Assembly: GCA_020637335.1 (NCBI GenBank) | Contig: JACJWC010000004.1 | Span: 1-64,000 of the forward strand | Length of the DNA: 64,000 nt | Direction of reading: 5' to 3' | From: Acidobacteriota bacterium | GTDB taxonomy: Bacteria > Acidobacteriota > Holophagae > Acanthopleuribacterales > Acanthopleuribacteraceae | Shown here: piece after piece, positions 1 to 8,196 of the stretch | How positions within the stretch are numbered: position 1 is the first letter of the stretch | Layout of the letters: each line of letters opens with the position of its first letter | Notes under the pieces: generated by a model | What the model saw: the letters and a program-made list of their open reading frames with translations, nothing else | What the model was told of the DNA's origin: nothing | Database searches by the model: none | Made by a program: the position numbers and the translations under genes

Positions 1-913
1 CGCACCACGATCCCTGCAACAGGATATGATCAATAGGTATGGCCCAAATCGGACCCAACCCATGCCAGGTATTCTGCAATGGGAAGCCGCGCGCAGCGGA
101 ATGGAGTCGGGTGCCCTCGTGCAATTTGGCGTATTGGGCACCCCAGCGACTGGCATTCAGGTCACCAACCAAAAGTGTCTGGCCGCCATGGGCCTGAAGC
201 CAGGATTGCGCAGCCTGGATTTGAGCAGAATGAAAGGCGGAATTGAAGCGGCCAACCGGTGGCAGGGTGTGCAAGCTCAACACATCAAAAGAAACCCCCT
301 GCCAATTCAAACGAGCGGTTATGATGGGAATTTGCGGATTTTCAGGCGGCCAATGCAGCAAATCCTGACCTTCTACTCGAATCCCGGATCCCTTGCGGAC
401 CCAAAGCCCAATTCCAAAATTATCGGACCGAGGCTGGACCCGAACAGGTTCGTATTCCGGGAGTTGGCTACGTACGGTTTCAGCCCATAACGAATCAATC
501 TCCTGCAAGTTCAGCAGGTCGGGCTTTTGTTTTTGGATCCACCTAATGACGCCCAGTTTATTGGGGTTGGAAGTATGAACATTCATGTGCAACACACGGA
601 ATCCAGGGCCACACGCACCAGGCCGAGCCAACAGGTGAAATTGAACGAGATCGACAACGCCCCAACTGAGGGGCAGCAGGAACAAAACCCAAATGCGCTT
701 TGTCCAAATCAGCAGCAGCGGAATGAGGCAAATCGTCTGGCAAACCAGGTAGAAAATGCGATAGTGGGCAAACAAATCAAAAAAAGCAATCCACCGACCC
801 AGCGCGCCCAGAAGCATCCCTGCTGAAGAACCGACCAATCCCAGCACCAAACCCACTTTGAGCGGCAATTGTTTCTGAAGGTTTAAACGCATTCGCTGGA
901 TCTGAAACCCCAT
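1..913 (-). CDS. Membrane-anchored endonuclease/exonuclease/phosphatase (EEP) family protein, 3' end beyond window
   Basis: The frame is open from ATG at 913 to the left edge, giving 304 visible residues with the C-terminus missing. Residues 17-95 hold two or three hydrophobic segments, so the protein is probably anchored in the inner membrane. From residue 106 the EEP fold is readable: Asn111 in MNVH, Glu138 in LNLQEID, His215 in SLHTLPP, the GDLN motif (Asp251, Asn253), and IDH with Asp295-His296. These are the metal and phosphate ligands of DNase I/sphingomyelinase/exonuclease III-type phosphodiesterases. Whether the substrate is nucleic acid, phospholipid or a phosphoinositide-like molecule cannot be told. 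The start is supported by GGGAG a few bases upstream. The opposite strand over this gene shows only short meaningless frames. Confidence 0.85.
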   Translation of the reverse strand, partial: MGFQIQRMRLNLQKQLPLKVGLVLGLVGSSAGMLLGALGRWIAFFDLFAHYRIFYLVCQTICLIPLLLIWTKRIWVLFLLPLSWGVVDLVQFHLLARPGACGPGFRVLHMNVHTSNPNKLGVIRWIQKQKPDLLNLQEIDSLWAETVRSQLPEYEPVRVQPRSDNFGIGLWVRKGSGIRVEGQDLLHWPPENPQIPIITARLNWQGVSFDVLSLHTLPPVGRFNSAFHSAQIQAAQSWLQAHGGQTLLVGDLNASRWGAQYAKLHEGTRLHSAARGFPLQNTWHGLGPIWAIPIDHILLQGSWC

Positions 914-1011
914 AGTTTTCTCCCTATCCAGAGGACCAGACGGATTTGGTAACCTATCAGCCGAATAAGAATTCACCAAATCAAAGCGTGTGGGTTGGAT
1001 GCCAGGTCGAA

Positions 1012-2022
1012 CTATTTGAATTCAACGATTTCGATGTGGTTACCACCGCGTTTTTTGGCCCGAAACAAAGCTTGATCGGCCAAATCGATGAATTGTTTGG
1101 GCTGAATATGGGGCGAGGTAATGACATTGGCTACACCGATGCTAACGGTTACCGTTTTCTTTTGCACGCCAGCTGAATTTTCCATGCCCAGAAAATCGAC
1201 GTTTTTCTTAATGCGCTTGGCCACTTTGCTCGAGCCTTCCACATCGGTATTGGGCAAGACACACACAAATCCCCCCTTCTCGAGTCGCGCCACAAAGTCG
1301 GAGACGCGCGAGATGGAGTTGCGGATCGCATGACCAATTTTTAGGACAAGATGATCAGCGGCCTGAGCACCATATTGTTCTCGATACCCTTCGAAGTAGT
1401 CGATATCGATCATGACCAACGTAAACGGTTTGTATTCGCGTAACATGCGTCGCCACTCCACCAGAAACTGGTGTTGAAAGTAGCGCCGATTGGCAATAAA
1501 CGCAGCGTTTTCCTCGCCATTTCCGCTGGCCCGCAACTTTTCTTCCAAATTCTTGCGTTTGAGCAATTCCTTCTCCCAACCGCGACGATAGCGGTGCAGC
1601 TGAAGAAAAAGGTGAACCTTCGCCAGAAAGAAGGTTTCATCCAGCGGCATCAAACCAAAGTCCAGGAAACCGGTAAAGGGCTGAAAAGGGAGCGGATCCG
1701 GGATCTCATCTGGATGGACCAGGAGCATAACGGCACAGGGTACGGGTTGGTTCCCACTCTGTAATTCATGCAACAGCTGAAAACCGGAAATATCCGGCAT
1801 GACACCACGCACCAGGATCAGGGCAAAATCGTGTTTGGGAATGATGGCGAGTGCTTCACTTGCACCAATCGCCTCAAAAAGGTTTACATCGACTTTGGCG
1901 AGCAGGGTCTCTACCGCAACCATATTGGCTGAGGACTCATCCACGACCAGAATCTTGGGTTTCTCCAATTCATCGTTGGTAGAGGGAATTAGCGGTTTCG
2001 CTTCCGGGACATTTGAATCCAT
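1012..2022 (-). CDS. Response-regulator-like REC + GGDEF protein with degenerate active sites
   Basis: A 336-residue cytoplasmic protein. A receiver-like fold covers residues 22-140, followed by a helical linker (about 145-175) and a GGDEF-type domain (about 180-336). Both halves look catalytically broken. Where receivers carry the phosphorylated Asp, this one has Arg72 (sequence ILVRGVMPD). The conserved Lys of the last strand is Met125 (LMP). The GGDEF signature position reads RLEKGGFV (246-253), without the Asp/Glu-Glu pair, although DIDYF (206-210) is kept. It is therefore unlikely to be a phosphorylated receiver or an active diguanylate cyclase; a binding or scaffold role is inference. 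ATG at 2022 was chosen because AGGAAA lies 6 bases upstream; a longer frame starts at 2097. It is divergent from the HAF-repeat gene. Confidence 0.85.
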   Translation of the reverse strand: MDSNVPEAKPLIPSTNDELEKPKILVVDESSANMVAVETLLAKVDVNLFEAIGASEALAIIPKHDFALILVRGVMPDISGFQLLHELQSGNQPVPCAVMLLVHPDEIPDPLPFQPFTGFLDFGLMPLDETFFLAKVHLFLQLHRYRRGWEKELLKRKNLEEKLRASGNGEENAAFIANRRYFQHQFLVEWRRMLREYKPFTLVMIDIDYFEGYREQYGAQAADHLVLKIGHAIRNSISRVSDFVARLEKGGFVCVLPNTDVEGSSKVAKRIKKNVDFLGMENSAGVQKKTVTVSIGVANVITSPHIQPKQFIDLADQALFRAKKRGGNHIEIVEFK

Positions 2023-2205
2023 TACAGTTTTCCTGCGGGTCAGCCTCGTTCCTAAAGTAACACAAAGCGCCTTACCGGCCAATGACTTAGCCGTCAACGT
2101 TTCGAGACAGCCATAAAAGTTTCAAAGGGTTAGAGCAATTATTTTGGCCCTTGTTTTCCCAACACGGCGCGTTTCCAAGTGATTTCGAAAATTTTGGAGG
2201 TGTTT

Positions 2206-3225
2206 ATGCCATTAAAAGTTATTGCTATTACAATTTTTATCTTGTCTGGGCTATTGGTATTTGGCCAAGGGCCAATGCCCATGCATTACCAAATTTACGA
2301 CCTGGGTCCAACCCAAGACGATGGAACCCGATACCTGACCGATGTTAACGATTTGTATGAATGCATCACTTTTGACGATGAAGGCCTCATCTATGATTTT
2401 ATCGATGTACGTGGTTGGACGACTCAATCGCTTAAACTTTTACCCCAATTCATGAGGGGGTATTTGCGCGGCATTAATAACTATGGTGAGATTGTCGGCA
2501 CAAATCAAACCCTAGAGGGCAATCGTAATATTGTGGCGGTTTATTACGCTTCACCCTACGCCAATCCTCAGGAGATTTTGCTTCAGTTCCCAGGCAGTAT
2601 TGCTCGGGATATCAATGAAGACCGACAAATTGTCGGCACCTACTTTGCCGAGAATCCGCCCTTTGATGGCCGTGCTTTTCTGTGGGACAACGGTGAATTT
2701 GTCGACCTGGGCTTTGAGCAGGAAAGTGATGCCGTGTCTATCAACAATAAAGGAGGGGTGGTTGGTCACTACAAATTGGCACATTCAGATAAATACCACG
2801 GCTTTTATGTAACCAAAAAGGGTCCTATCAAGGACTTGAGACCTCAAGAAATTGGTAGTTCCTATGCCAAAAATATCAACAATAATGATTGGATCGTCGG
2901 CACCTCCACTTACAATGAACGCGGCGATTTCCACGCCACGCTCTGGCTTGGAACCGGTGTCTACGACTTGGGGGTTCTCCCCGGATATGTGGAAAGTACT
3001 GCTTATGGGATCAACGACCATAACATCATTGTTGGAGAGTCCCATTGGAACAATATCCTTCGCGCATTTTGTTGGGTCCAAGGGGGCATGTATGACTTAA
3101 ATGACCGAATTGATAAGGATTCCGGTTGGACCTTACAGGAGGCATTTGAGATCAACGAACGAAACGCTATCGTCGGTTATGGCATTTTCCAGGGTGAAAC
3201 GCATCATTTCATCATGGTTCCGTAA
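2206..3225 (+). CDS. Exported HAF-repeat protein
   Basis: 339 residues with an N-terminal signal peptide (hydrophobic residues 5-19, likely cleavage near FGQG). The body consists of six repeats with a period of 43-47 residues, each carrying an IN-x(4)-IVG-type motif (residues 90-98, 136-144, 179-187, 224-232, 269-277, 316-324). Between them are HAF-type strands such as RAFLW-DNGEFVDLG and ATLWLGTGVYDLG. This matches the 'probable extracellular repeat, HAF family', thought to form a beta-propeller-like surface or secreted protein. No enzymatic role is known. The start at 2206 follows GGAGG by five bases; an in-frame ATG at 2179 lacks a signal sequence and Shine-Dalgarno. It stands alone, convergent with dnaB. 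Confidence 0.85.
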   Translation: MPLKVIAITIFILSGLLVFGQGPMPMHYQIYDLGPTQDDGTRYLTDVNDLYECITFDDEGLIYDFIDVRGWTTQSLKLLPQFMRGYLRGINNYGEIVGTNQTLEGNRNIVAVYYASPYANPQEILLQFPGSIARDINEDRQIVGTYFAENPPFDGRAFLWDNGEFVDLGFEQESDAVSINNKGGVVGHYKLAHSDKYHGFYVTKKGPIKDLRPQEIGSSYAKNINNNDWIVGTSTYNERGDFHATLWLGTGVYDLGVLPGYVESTAYGINDHNIIVGESHWNNILRAFCWVQGGMYDLNDRIDKDSGWTLQEAFEINERNAIVGYGIFQGETHHFIMVP

Positions 3226-3292
3226 TTTGTGGATTTGAACACCCGTTTCTAATAGGGTTCACCTGGGTTCATCACAACCCACAAACAACTTC

Positions 3293-3330
3293 ATAACCAA
3301 GCAAATCGCCCGCATGGCCGGCTTGGTTAT
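3293..3330. terminator. Inverted repeat between converging HAF gene and dnaB
   Basis: Perfect 10-base arms (ATAACCAAGC at 3293-3302 and GCTTGGTTAT at 3321-3330) around an 18-base loop. They sit between the end of the HAF gene and the dnaB stop codon, which the right arm overlaps. The position fits a shared bidirectional terminator, but there is no clear U-tract. Confidence 0.45.
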
Positions 3331-4709
3331 GGGGAGTCCCACCCATCGCAGTTCTCGAACCGAGTGTATTTTTTAAAGAATAGCAGCTTAACTGTGCCGG
3401 TCGGACCGTTGCGGTGTTTGGCAATGATCAGTTCAGAAATGCCAACATCGGGATCGCCGCTATCAGCTTCAGACCCAACCTCGCCTTCCTTTTTTCGCTT
3501 GTAATAGTCTTCACGGAACAGGAAACAGACCATATCTGCATCCTGTTCAATGGAGCCGGATTCGCGCAAATCAGCCAATTGAGGACGATGATCCGATCGA
3601 TGTTCAGCTGCACGCGAAAGCTGGGAAAGCGCAATGACGGGTACGCCTAGTTCTTTGGCCATCACCTTTAGGCCCCGCGAAATTTCGGAGACCTCCTGGG
3701 TACGGTTTTGGGAAGCAGTCAGACTGGACCCACTCATCAGCTGCAGGTAATCGATGATGACCATGTCCAAGCCGCGATCCTTCTGCAACTTCTTGAGTTT
3801 GGCCCGCATTTGAAACACATTGAGGTCACCGGCATCATCGATGTAAATCTGGGCGGAGGAAAGTCGCCCAACCGCATCGGCCAGGACCTGCCACTCATCC
3901 TGTTGTAAGCGACCGGACCGCAGCTCCGAAATACCTAAGCGCGCTTCCGAACCCACCAAACGCATAGCGAGTTGGGCGGCCGGCATTTCCAACGAAAAAA
4001 CCGCGACCCGTGCTTGACCGCGCAAGGCTGCATGAATGGCCAGGTTCATACAAAATGAGGTCTTACCCATAGCCGGTCGGGCGGCAACGATCACGAGATC
4101 GCCTTTTTGCATGCCGCTGGTCATCTTGTCGAAATCCATAAAACCGGTCGGGATCCCGATCATATTGCCTTTGACCTGGGAACGTTCCTGAATTAAGTGG
4201 AACGTTTCTTCCAACACGTTGGAAAAAACCTGGAAATCGTGGCGGTCCCCACTGTCGTGTAGGCCGGATAGCGCTGCCTCTGCTTCGCTGACTACGTTTT
4301 CGGGTTCGACCTCGCCAGACACGGCAGCCATGGAAATCTTTTGGCCCAATTGGGCCAGCTGACGCAAAAGCGATTTTTGTTTGACGATCGTGGCGTAATA
4401 CTCAACATTGGCCATTTTGGGAATGCCCTGGGTCAATTCATTGAGGTATTCGTAACCGCCAGCCTCGTGAAATTCACCATTGCGTTCCAATTCATCGGCG
4501 ACCAATAAGGGGTCAACCGCTTCGTCCTTTTCAAAAAGCCGCAAAATGGCCGTATAAATCACCTGGTGATTTTTTCGATAAAACTCTTCCTGGCGAACCC
4601 TGCCCAATACATCGCTAACCTTGCTGCGATCAAGGAGCATCGCGCCCAATAAGACACGCTCAGCTTCATCGTTGTGCGGCAGGCTCTTGGTTTCCAAGGC
4701 AGTGCTCAA
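3327..4709 (-). CDS. dnaB: Replicative DNA helicase DnaB
   Basis: 460 residues, close to the usual 450-470. This is the ring-shaped hexameric 5'-3' helicase that unwinds DNA at the replication fork and contacts DnaG primase through its N-terminal domain (about residues 10-115). The C-terminal RecA-like motor (from about 180) shows Walker A ARPAMGKTS near residues 210-218, Walker B VIIDYLQLM, the arginine-finger/sensor region with LSQLSR, and SGSIEQDAD. No intein is present. The start is TTG at 4709, preceded by GGGAGG; the ATG just upstream runs straight into a stop. It reads away from the birA operon, and a TATAAT element lies in the shared intergenic space. Confidence 0.97.
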   Translation of the reverse strand: MSTALETKSLPHNDEAERVLLGAMLLDRSKVSDVLGRVRQEEFYRKNHQVIYTAILRLFEKDEAVDPLLVADELERNGEFHEAGGYEYLNELTQGIPKMANVEYYATIVKQKSLLRQLAQLGQKISMAAVSGEVEPENVVSEAEAALSGLHDSGDRHDFQVFSNVLEETFHLIQERSQVKGNMIGIPTGFMDFDKMTSGMQKGDLVIVAARPAMGKTSFCMNLAIHAALRGQARVAVFSLEMPAAQLAMRLVGSEARLGISELRSGRLQQDEWQVLADAVGRLSSAQIYIDDAGDLNVFQMRAKLKKLQKDRGLDMVIIDYLQLMSGSSLTASQNRTQEVSEISRGLKVMAKELGVPVIALSQLSRAAEHRSDHRPQLADLRESGSIEQDADMVCFLFREDYYKRKKEGEVGSEADSGDPDVGISELIIAKHRNGPTGTVKLLFFKKYTRFENCDGWDSP

Positions 4710-4732
4710 GCCATCCTCCCATAAGGGGACCC

Positions 4733-4738
4733 ATTATA
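4733..4738 (-). promoter_or_regulatory. -10 element for dnaB
   Basis: On the minus strand a perfect TATAAT lies 23 bases before the dnaB TTG start. No good -35 hexamer is present at 16-18 bases, so the promoter may be activator-dependent or rely on other contacts. Confidence 0.4.
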
Positions 4739-4748
4739 GCGCCTCCCA

Positions 4749-4777
4749 TTCACCCGCGGCCTTTTTTGGGCTATGAT
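4749..4777 (+). promoter_or_regulatory. Promoter of the small protein-birA-coaX operon
   Basis: TTCACC (4749-4754), a 17-base spacer and TATGAT (4772-4777) give a plausible housekeeping-sigma promoter. Its start point would be about 20 bases before the ATG at 4804. It lies back-to-back with the dnaB promoter. Confidence 0.5.
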
Positions 4778-4803
4778 TTTTATATCCACATCAGGGGGCA
4801 ACG

Positions 4804-5073
4804 ATGGTCAAAAAAACACCCTGGTCACACGACCGCTCCATCAAAGGCGACTCCTCGCTGAAAAGCAAGAACCGCCTCGTTCAACGCAATGCCAATCTGG
4901 GTTTACTTTTACGCAAGTATCCCGCCCTTGAAGAAGAACTGTACCCATTAACCGCATCAACCGACGTGATCCATGAGGACATTGACCTGACAATCGAAGA
5001 ATTTTGCGAAATCATCGGCGTTGACGAGCAAGAAGTCATGGATATCATCGAAAAGGTTATGAAAACCCGTTGA
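4804..5073 (+). CDS. Small uncharacterised protein, first gene of birA-coaX operon
   Basis: 89 residues with a charged N-terminus and an acidic helical C-terminus (EEFCEIIGVDEQEVMDIIE, residues about 65-84). It has no signal peptide or membrane segment. The C-terminal half loosely resembles the small helical DUF1858/RIC-type 'LLEKYP... GID' modules (here LLRKYPALEEELYPL), but the Cys residues of those families are absent apart from one, so this is only a weak resemblance. ATG at 4804 follows a GGGGG stretch. Its TGA overlaps the TTG of birA (TTGA), so the two are probably translationally coupled. Function not recognised. Confidence 0.75.
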   Translation: MVKKTPWSHDRSIKGDSSLKSKNRLVQRNANLGLLLRKYPALEEELYPLTASTDVIHEDIDLTIEEFCEIIGVDEQEVMDIIEKVMKTR

Positions 5074-5825
5074 AAACCGAGTCCGAAAAACTGCTTTGGG
5101 TTGTTTTAGGCCCCTGTGGTTCAACAAACGATGTCGCTTTCGCCTACCTCGACACCTATGAACGGGTTGGGGTGTTTAGTGCTGAGCAGCAATCCGGACG
5201 GGGCAGCAAGGGCCGCAGTTGGCTTAGCCCTCGCCATACGGGCATCGCCTTGAGCGTGGGCTTTTTGCAAAGTGCTTGGCAAGAGCATATCCCGCATCCC
5301 CTGCATTTTAACTACCCGCTTTTTGCCGGATGGTATGTTTGCGATTGGCTGTCTCGCCACTTCCCCAACACTCCCTTTCGCGTGAAATGGCCCAATGACA
5401 TTTGGGTCGATGGCAAGAAATTGGGCGGGATTCTGTGTGAGTCGCGTATGGTTTCGAGCCAACTTAAATTGGTCATTGGCATCGGCATTAACCTGAAAAA
5501 ACACAATGCTTACGAGAGCCTCAACCGGCCGTTGACCTTCCTCGAAGATTTTGGGCCTGTTCATTCACCCAAGGAAATAGCTTATCAGATGGGTGAAGGG
5601 ATTCCCGAAAGCATCGCTCAATTCAAAACGACCCGCGACTTTCTACCCTTGTGGGAGCACTACTCCGTTCTCGCACCGGGCCAATCGATCGCCTTTGAAA
5701 CCGATGGCGAAAAAGTACAGGGCACCTATGAAGGCTTGGATGTCGATGGGAAACTGCGCGTCCAGACACCAAGCGGTGCTCGCCTGATCAGTCAAGCTTG
5801 CGATGAATTTAAATTGTTGATTTAA
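5070..5825 (+). CDS. birA: Biotin--[acetyl-CoA-carboxylase] ligase
   Basis: 251 residues, the group I form without the N-terminal DNA-binding domain, so a ligase but not a repressor. It activates biotin with ATP to biotinyl-AMP and transfers it to the biotin carboxyl carrier protein. Visible motifs are the adenylate-binding loop GRGSKGRSW (43-51), KWPNDI (106-111), KLGGIL (117-122) and GIGINL. A C-terminal SH3-like domain follows (about 205-251). It starts with TTG at 5070, overlapping the stop of the small upstream gene. coaX follows after 9 bases, a pairing of biotin and CoA functions that is common in other bacteria. Confidence 0.95.
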   Translation: MKTESEKLLWVVLGPCGSTNDVAFAYLDTYERVGVFSAEQQSGRGSKGRSWLSPRHTGIALSVGFLQSAWQEHIPHPLHFNYPLFAGWYVCDWLSRHFPNTPFRVKWPNDIWVDGKKLGGILCESRMVSSQLKLVIGIGINLKKHNAYESLNRPLTFLEDFGPVHSPKEIAYQMGEGIPESIAQFKTTRDFLPLWEHYSVLAPGQSIAFETDGEKVQGTYEGLDVDGKLRVQTPSGARLISQACDEFKLLI

Positions 5826-5834
5826 GGAGCCGAA

Positions 5835-6602
5835 ATGCTGCTTACCATTGATGTCGGCAATACCAATACCGTGATTGGCGTGTTTCAGGCTGATCGCTGT
5901 GAACATGCTTGGCGCCTGTCCACCGACAGCGAAAAAACCACCGATGAATACGCTATCCTATTTCGAAACCTTTTTGAACCCGAGGGTTACAGCACACAAG
6001 ATATCAAGGGTGCGATATTGGCCTGCGTGGTTCCGCCGCTTCAGGACACCTTGCGCGAAATGTGTCGCAAGGTCTTTGCTGTTGAGCCCCTTGTGGTTGG
6101 GCCGGGTATTAAAACGGGTCTAGCGCTTCAGGTCGATCAGCCTCAGGAAGTCGGGGCGGATCGAATCGTAAATTCAGTGGCCGCCCTGCATTTTTACGGT
6201 GGTCCCGCCATTGTCGTGGATTTTGGCACGGCCACAACCTTTGATCCTGTCTCGGCCGGTGGCGCCTTCTTAGGCGGCGTTATTGCGCCCGGGATCCGCA
6301 TTTCGGCCGAAGCCTTGTACCGCCATGCCGCAAAATTGCCGCGGGTCGAAATCAAACGGCCGCGTCAGGTAATTGGCAAAAACACGGTGGACAATATTCA
6401 ATCGGGCCTGTTTTTTGGCTATCTGGGCCTTGTTGACGGTATTTTGCGCGGCATGATCGAAGAGATGGAGGGTGATCCTATTGTAATTGCAACGGGCGGA
6501 TTAGGCGGGATGTTTGCAGAAGAAAGCGAATTCATCAGCCAATACGATCCAGAACTCACCCTAAAAGGCCTGTATCTGCTCTTCCAAAAAAATCAGCGCT
6601 GA
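5835..6602 (+). CDS. coaX: Type III pantothenate kinase
   Basis: 255 residues, the usual size. CoaX phosphorylates pantothenate with ATP in the first step of coenzyme A synthesis. It belongs to the ASKHA fold and needs a monovalent cation. Seen in sequence: the N-terminal phosphate loop DVGNTNTVIGVF (residues 6-17), the pantothenate/metal region GADRIVN, and VDFGTATTFD followed by GGVIAPGI. The start ATG has AAGGAGC 4-10 bases upstream. It is the third gene of the operon after birA. Its last 10 bases overlap the end of tsaB on the other strand. Confidence 0.96.
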   Translation: MLLTIDVGNTNTVIGVFQADRCEHAWRLSTDSEKTTDEYAILFRNLFEPEGYSTQDIKGAILACVVPPLQDTLREMCRKVFAVEPLVVGPGIKTGLALQVDQPQEVGADRIVNSVAALHFYGGPAIVVDFGTATTFDPVSAGGAFLGGVIAPGIRISAEALYRHAAKLPRVEIKRPRQVIGKNTVDNIQSGLFFGYLGLVDGILRGMIEEMEGDPIVIATGGLGGMFAEESEFISQYDPELTLKGLYLLFQKNQR

Positions 6603-7156
6603 AGGAGTTTCTCCAACAGACTGGTACCCCGAACGGCATCAGGCGGTTTGGCATAATAGCCTTGAACGAAGCGGGTGGGCTCAATTTTTTGTGTTTCAAT
6701 TAAAGTTAAAAAGTGAAAAAGCGGATCCGTAGAAAGGCTGTTCAGGGCGGGGTGAGCGCCAAAAACGTTCGGACCCAGCTCTAACCCTTCAACGAGTTGC
6801 GTTTGTGCGCCTTGCTTGCAATAGAAGCGGTTCCGGCCTGCCGGGACAGCTAAAGTCGCGTCTTCGGGCGCAAGTGGTGCCATCAAGCTGAAATGATCGA
6901 TAGCGTACAGGGGAATCTGCCACCCTGTGCTTAATCCCATTGCAGTTGCGATTCCGATGCGGATCCCGGTGAAACTTCCCGGCCCCGTAATGACACCCAA
7001 TTGTTGGGGCCGGCCGAATTGGTGCGACAAGCGCTGCAGTTCGGGCAGCAAATTTTCCGAGTGTCTCTTTTCCCCCAAATCGACCTGGGTCAACTGCTCT
7101 GTTTGACCAAGGACAACCTTGCCCGGATTGCCTGTGACGTCTAGAACGAGGATCAT
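6593..7156 (-). CDS. tsaB: tRNA threonylcarbamoyladenosine biosynthesis protein TsaB
   Basis: 187 residues. TsaB is the inactive ASKHA partner that holds TsaD in the TsaBDE complex making the t6A37 modification of ANN-decoding tRNAs. The readable signature is ENLLPELQRL, then ITGPGSFTGIRIGIATAMGL (near residues 67-86), diagnostic for this family. The protein is at the short end of the family (E. coli 231) with a compact C-terminal half. The ATG at 7156 overlaps the ltaE stop as ATGA; a longer in-frame start at 7195 would sit deep in ltaE. It is the last gene of a three-gene operon. Confidence 0.93.
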   Translation of the reverse strand: MILVLDVTGNPGKVVLGQTEQLTQVDLGEKRHSENLLPELQRLSHQFGRPQQLGVITGPGSFTGIRIGIATAMGLSTGWQIPLYAIDHFSLMAPLAPEDATLAVPAGRNRFYCKQGAQTQLVEGLELGPNVFGAHPALNSLSTDPLFHFLTLIETQKIEPTRFVQGYYAKPPDAVRGTSLLEKLLQR

Positions 7157-8196
7157 GTCAAAAACGCGCGGACCGCCTGAACCAATTCGTCGCAAGCAGC
7201 ATCGGTTATGTGCAGATGAAAGACGATTCGAACGGTTGCAAGACCCAAGGCCAGAGTACCGAATCCCTTTTCATTAAGAAATGTCACCATTGCTTCGGCT
7301 CGTGGCGAATCCAATTTCAGAATGAGGATATTGGTATCCGGTCGACTTAGCGAAAGGTTCGGGATGTCACTTAAGGCGCGATGCACGCCTTGGCAACGCA
7401 AAACATCGGCATTTAAACGGGGAAGATTGTGCTCGAACGCATACAGTCCCGCCGCAGCCAGGATCCCGACTTGACGCATTCCACCGCCCAATAATTTGCG
7501 AATTATGCGGGCCTGTTCGATGATGGGTTGCGGTCCGGCCAGCAGGCTGCCTGCCGGAGCACCTAGCCCTTTGGAGGTACACACCATGACGGTGTCGACG
7601 TATTGGGTCCAGGTTTCCGGCGGGAGACCTGAGCCGGCACAGGCGTGGAATAAACGAGCTCCGTCCAGATGGATGGGCACGCCTTTTTCCTGCGCAAATG
7701 CGGCGAGCTCCGCAAGGTTTGAGTGCGGATAAATCAGACCACCAAGAACATTTTGCGTATTTTCAACCGTGATCATGCCTGGTCTAGGTAAGTGGTAAGC
7801 ATCACTTAACCAGTTGGCCGTTAAATCAGCCACCGACAGATAACCACTATCATCCTGCACGGGGCACAGGTGAAGACCTGCAATCCGGGCATAGCTGCCC
7901 AGTTCGTAGAGCTTGATATGCGAATGGTTGCCAGTGAAAAGCGCTTGTCCTGGCTGGGTTTGTGCCATCAGTGCGGTCAGATTAGCCATACAACCGGTTG
8001 GAAAAAAAAGAGCTGCAGGCTTACCTGTCCAATGCGCTATTTTTTCTTCCAAGGCAAAAACGGTTGGGTCTTCAAGGAAAACATCATCTCCAACGGGTGC
8101 TTCAGCCATGGCCTGACGCATACCAGCATCCGGCTGGGTCACCGTGTCAGAGCGAAAATCGCAATTGAGTGGGAATGGTGCGGCCGAAAATTTCAT
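7153..8196 (-). CDS. ltaE: Low-specificity L-threonine aldolase (PLP enzyme)
   Basis: 347 residues. It cleaves L-threonine or L-allo-threonine to glycine and acetaldehyde. Fold-type I PLP signatures are FRSDTVTQP at the N-terminus (14-22), FFPTGCMANLTAL, VENTQNVLGG, HLDGARL, and the Schiff-base Lys209 in CTSKGLGAPAGSLL. The start at 8196 (ATG) overlaps the stop of the upstream exported-protein gene (ATGA) and gives the normal N-terminus. The longer frame to 8319 would add 41 residues read from within the upstream gene. It lies between an exported protein gene and tsaB. Confidence 0.94.
   Translation of the reverse strand: MKFSAAPFPLNCDFRSDTVTQPDAGMRQAMAEAPVGDDVFLEDPTVFALEEKIAHWTGKPAALFFPTGCMANLTALMAQTQPGQALFTGNHSHIKLYELGSYARIAGLHLCPVQDDSGYLSVADLTANWLSDAYHLPRPGMITVENTQNVLGGLIYPHSNLAELAAFAQEKGVPIHLDGARLFHACAGSGLPPETWTQYVDTVMVCTSKGLGAPAGSLLAGPQPIIEQARIIRKLLGGGMRQVGILAAAGLYAFEHNLPRLNADVLRCQGVHRALSDIPNLSLSRPDTNILILKLDSPRAEAMVTFLNEKGFGTLALGLATVRIVFHLHITDAACDELVQAVRAFLT

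Noticed and set aside
26..490. A 154-codon open frame on the plus strand
   Set aside because: It is antisense to the EEP-fold gene, whose motifs on the minus strand are clear; the plus frame has no domain or Shine-Dalgarno.
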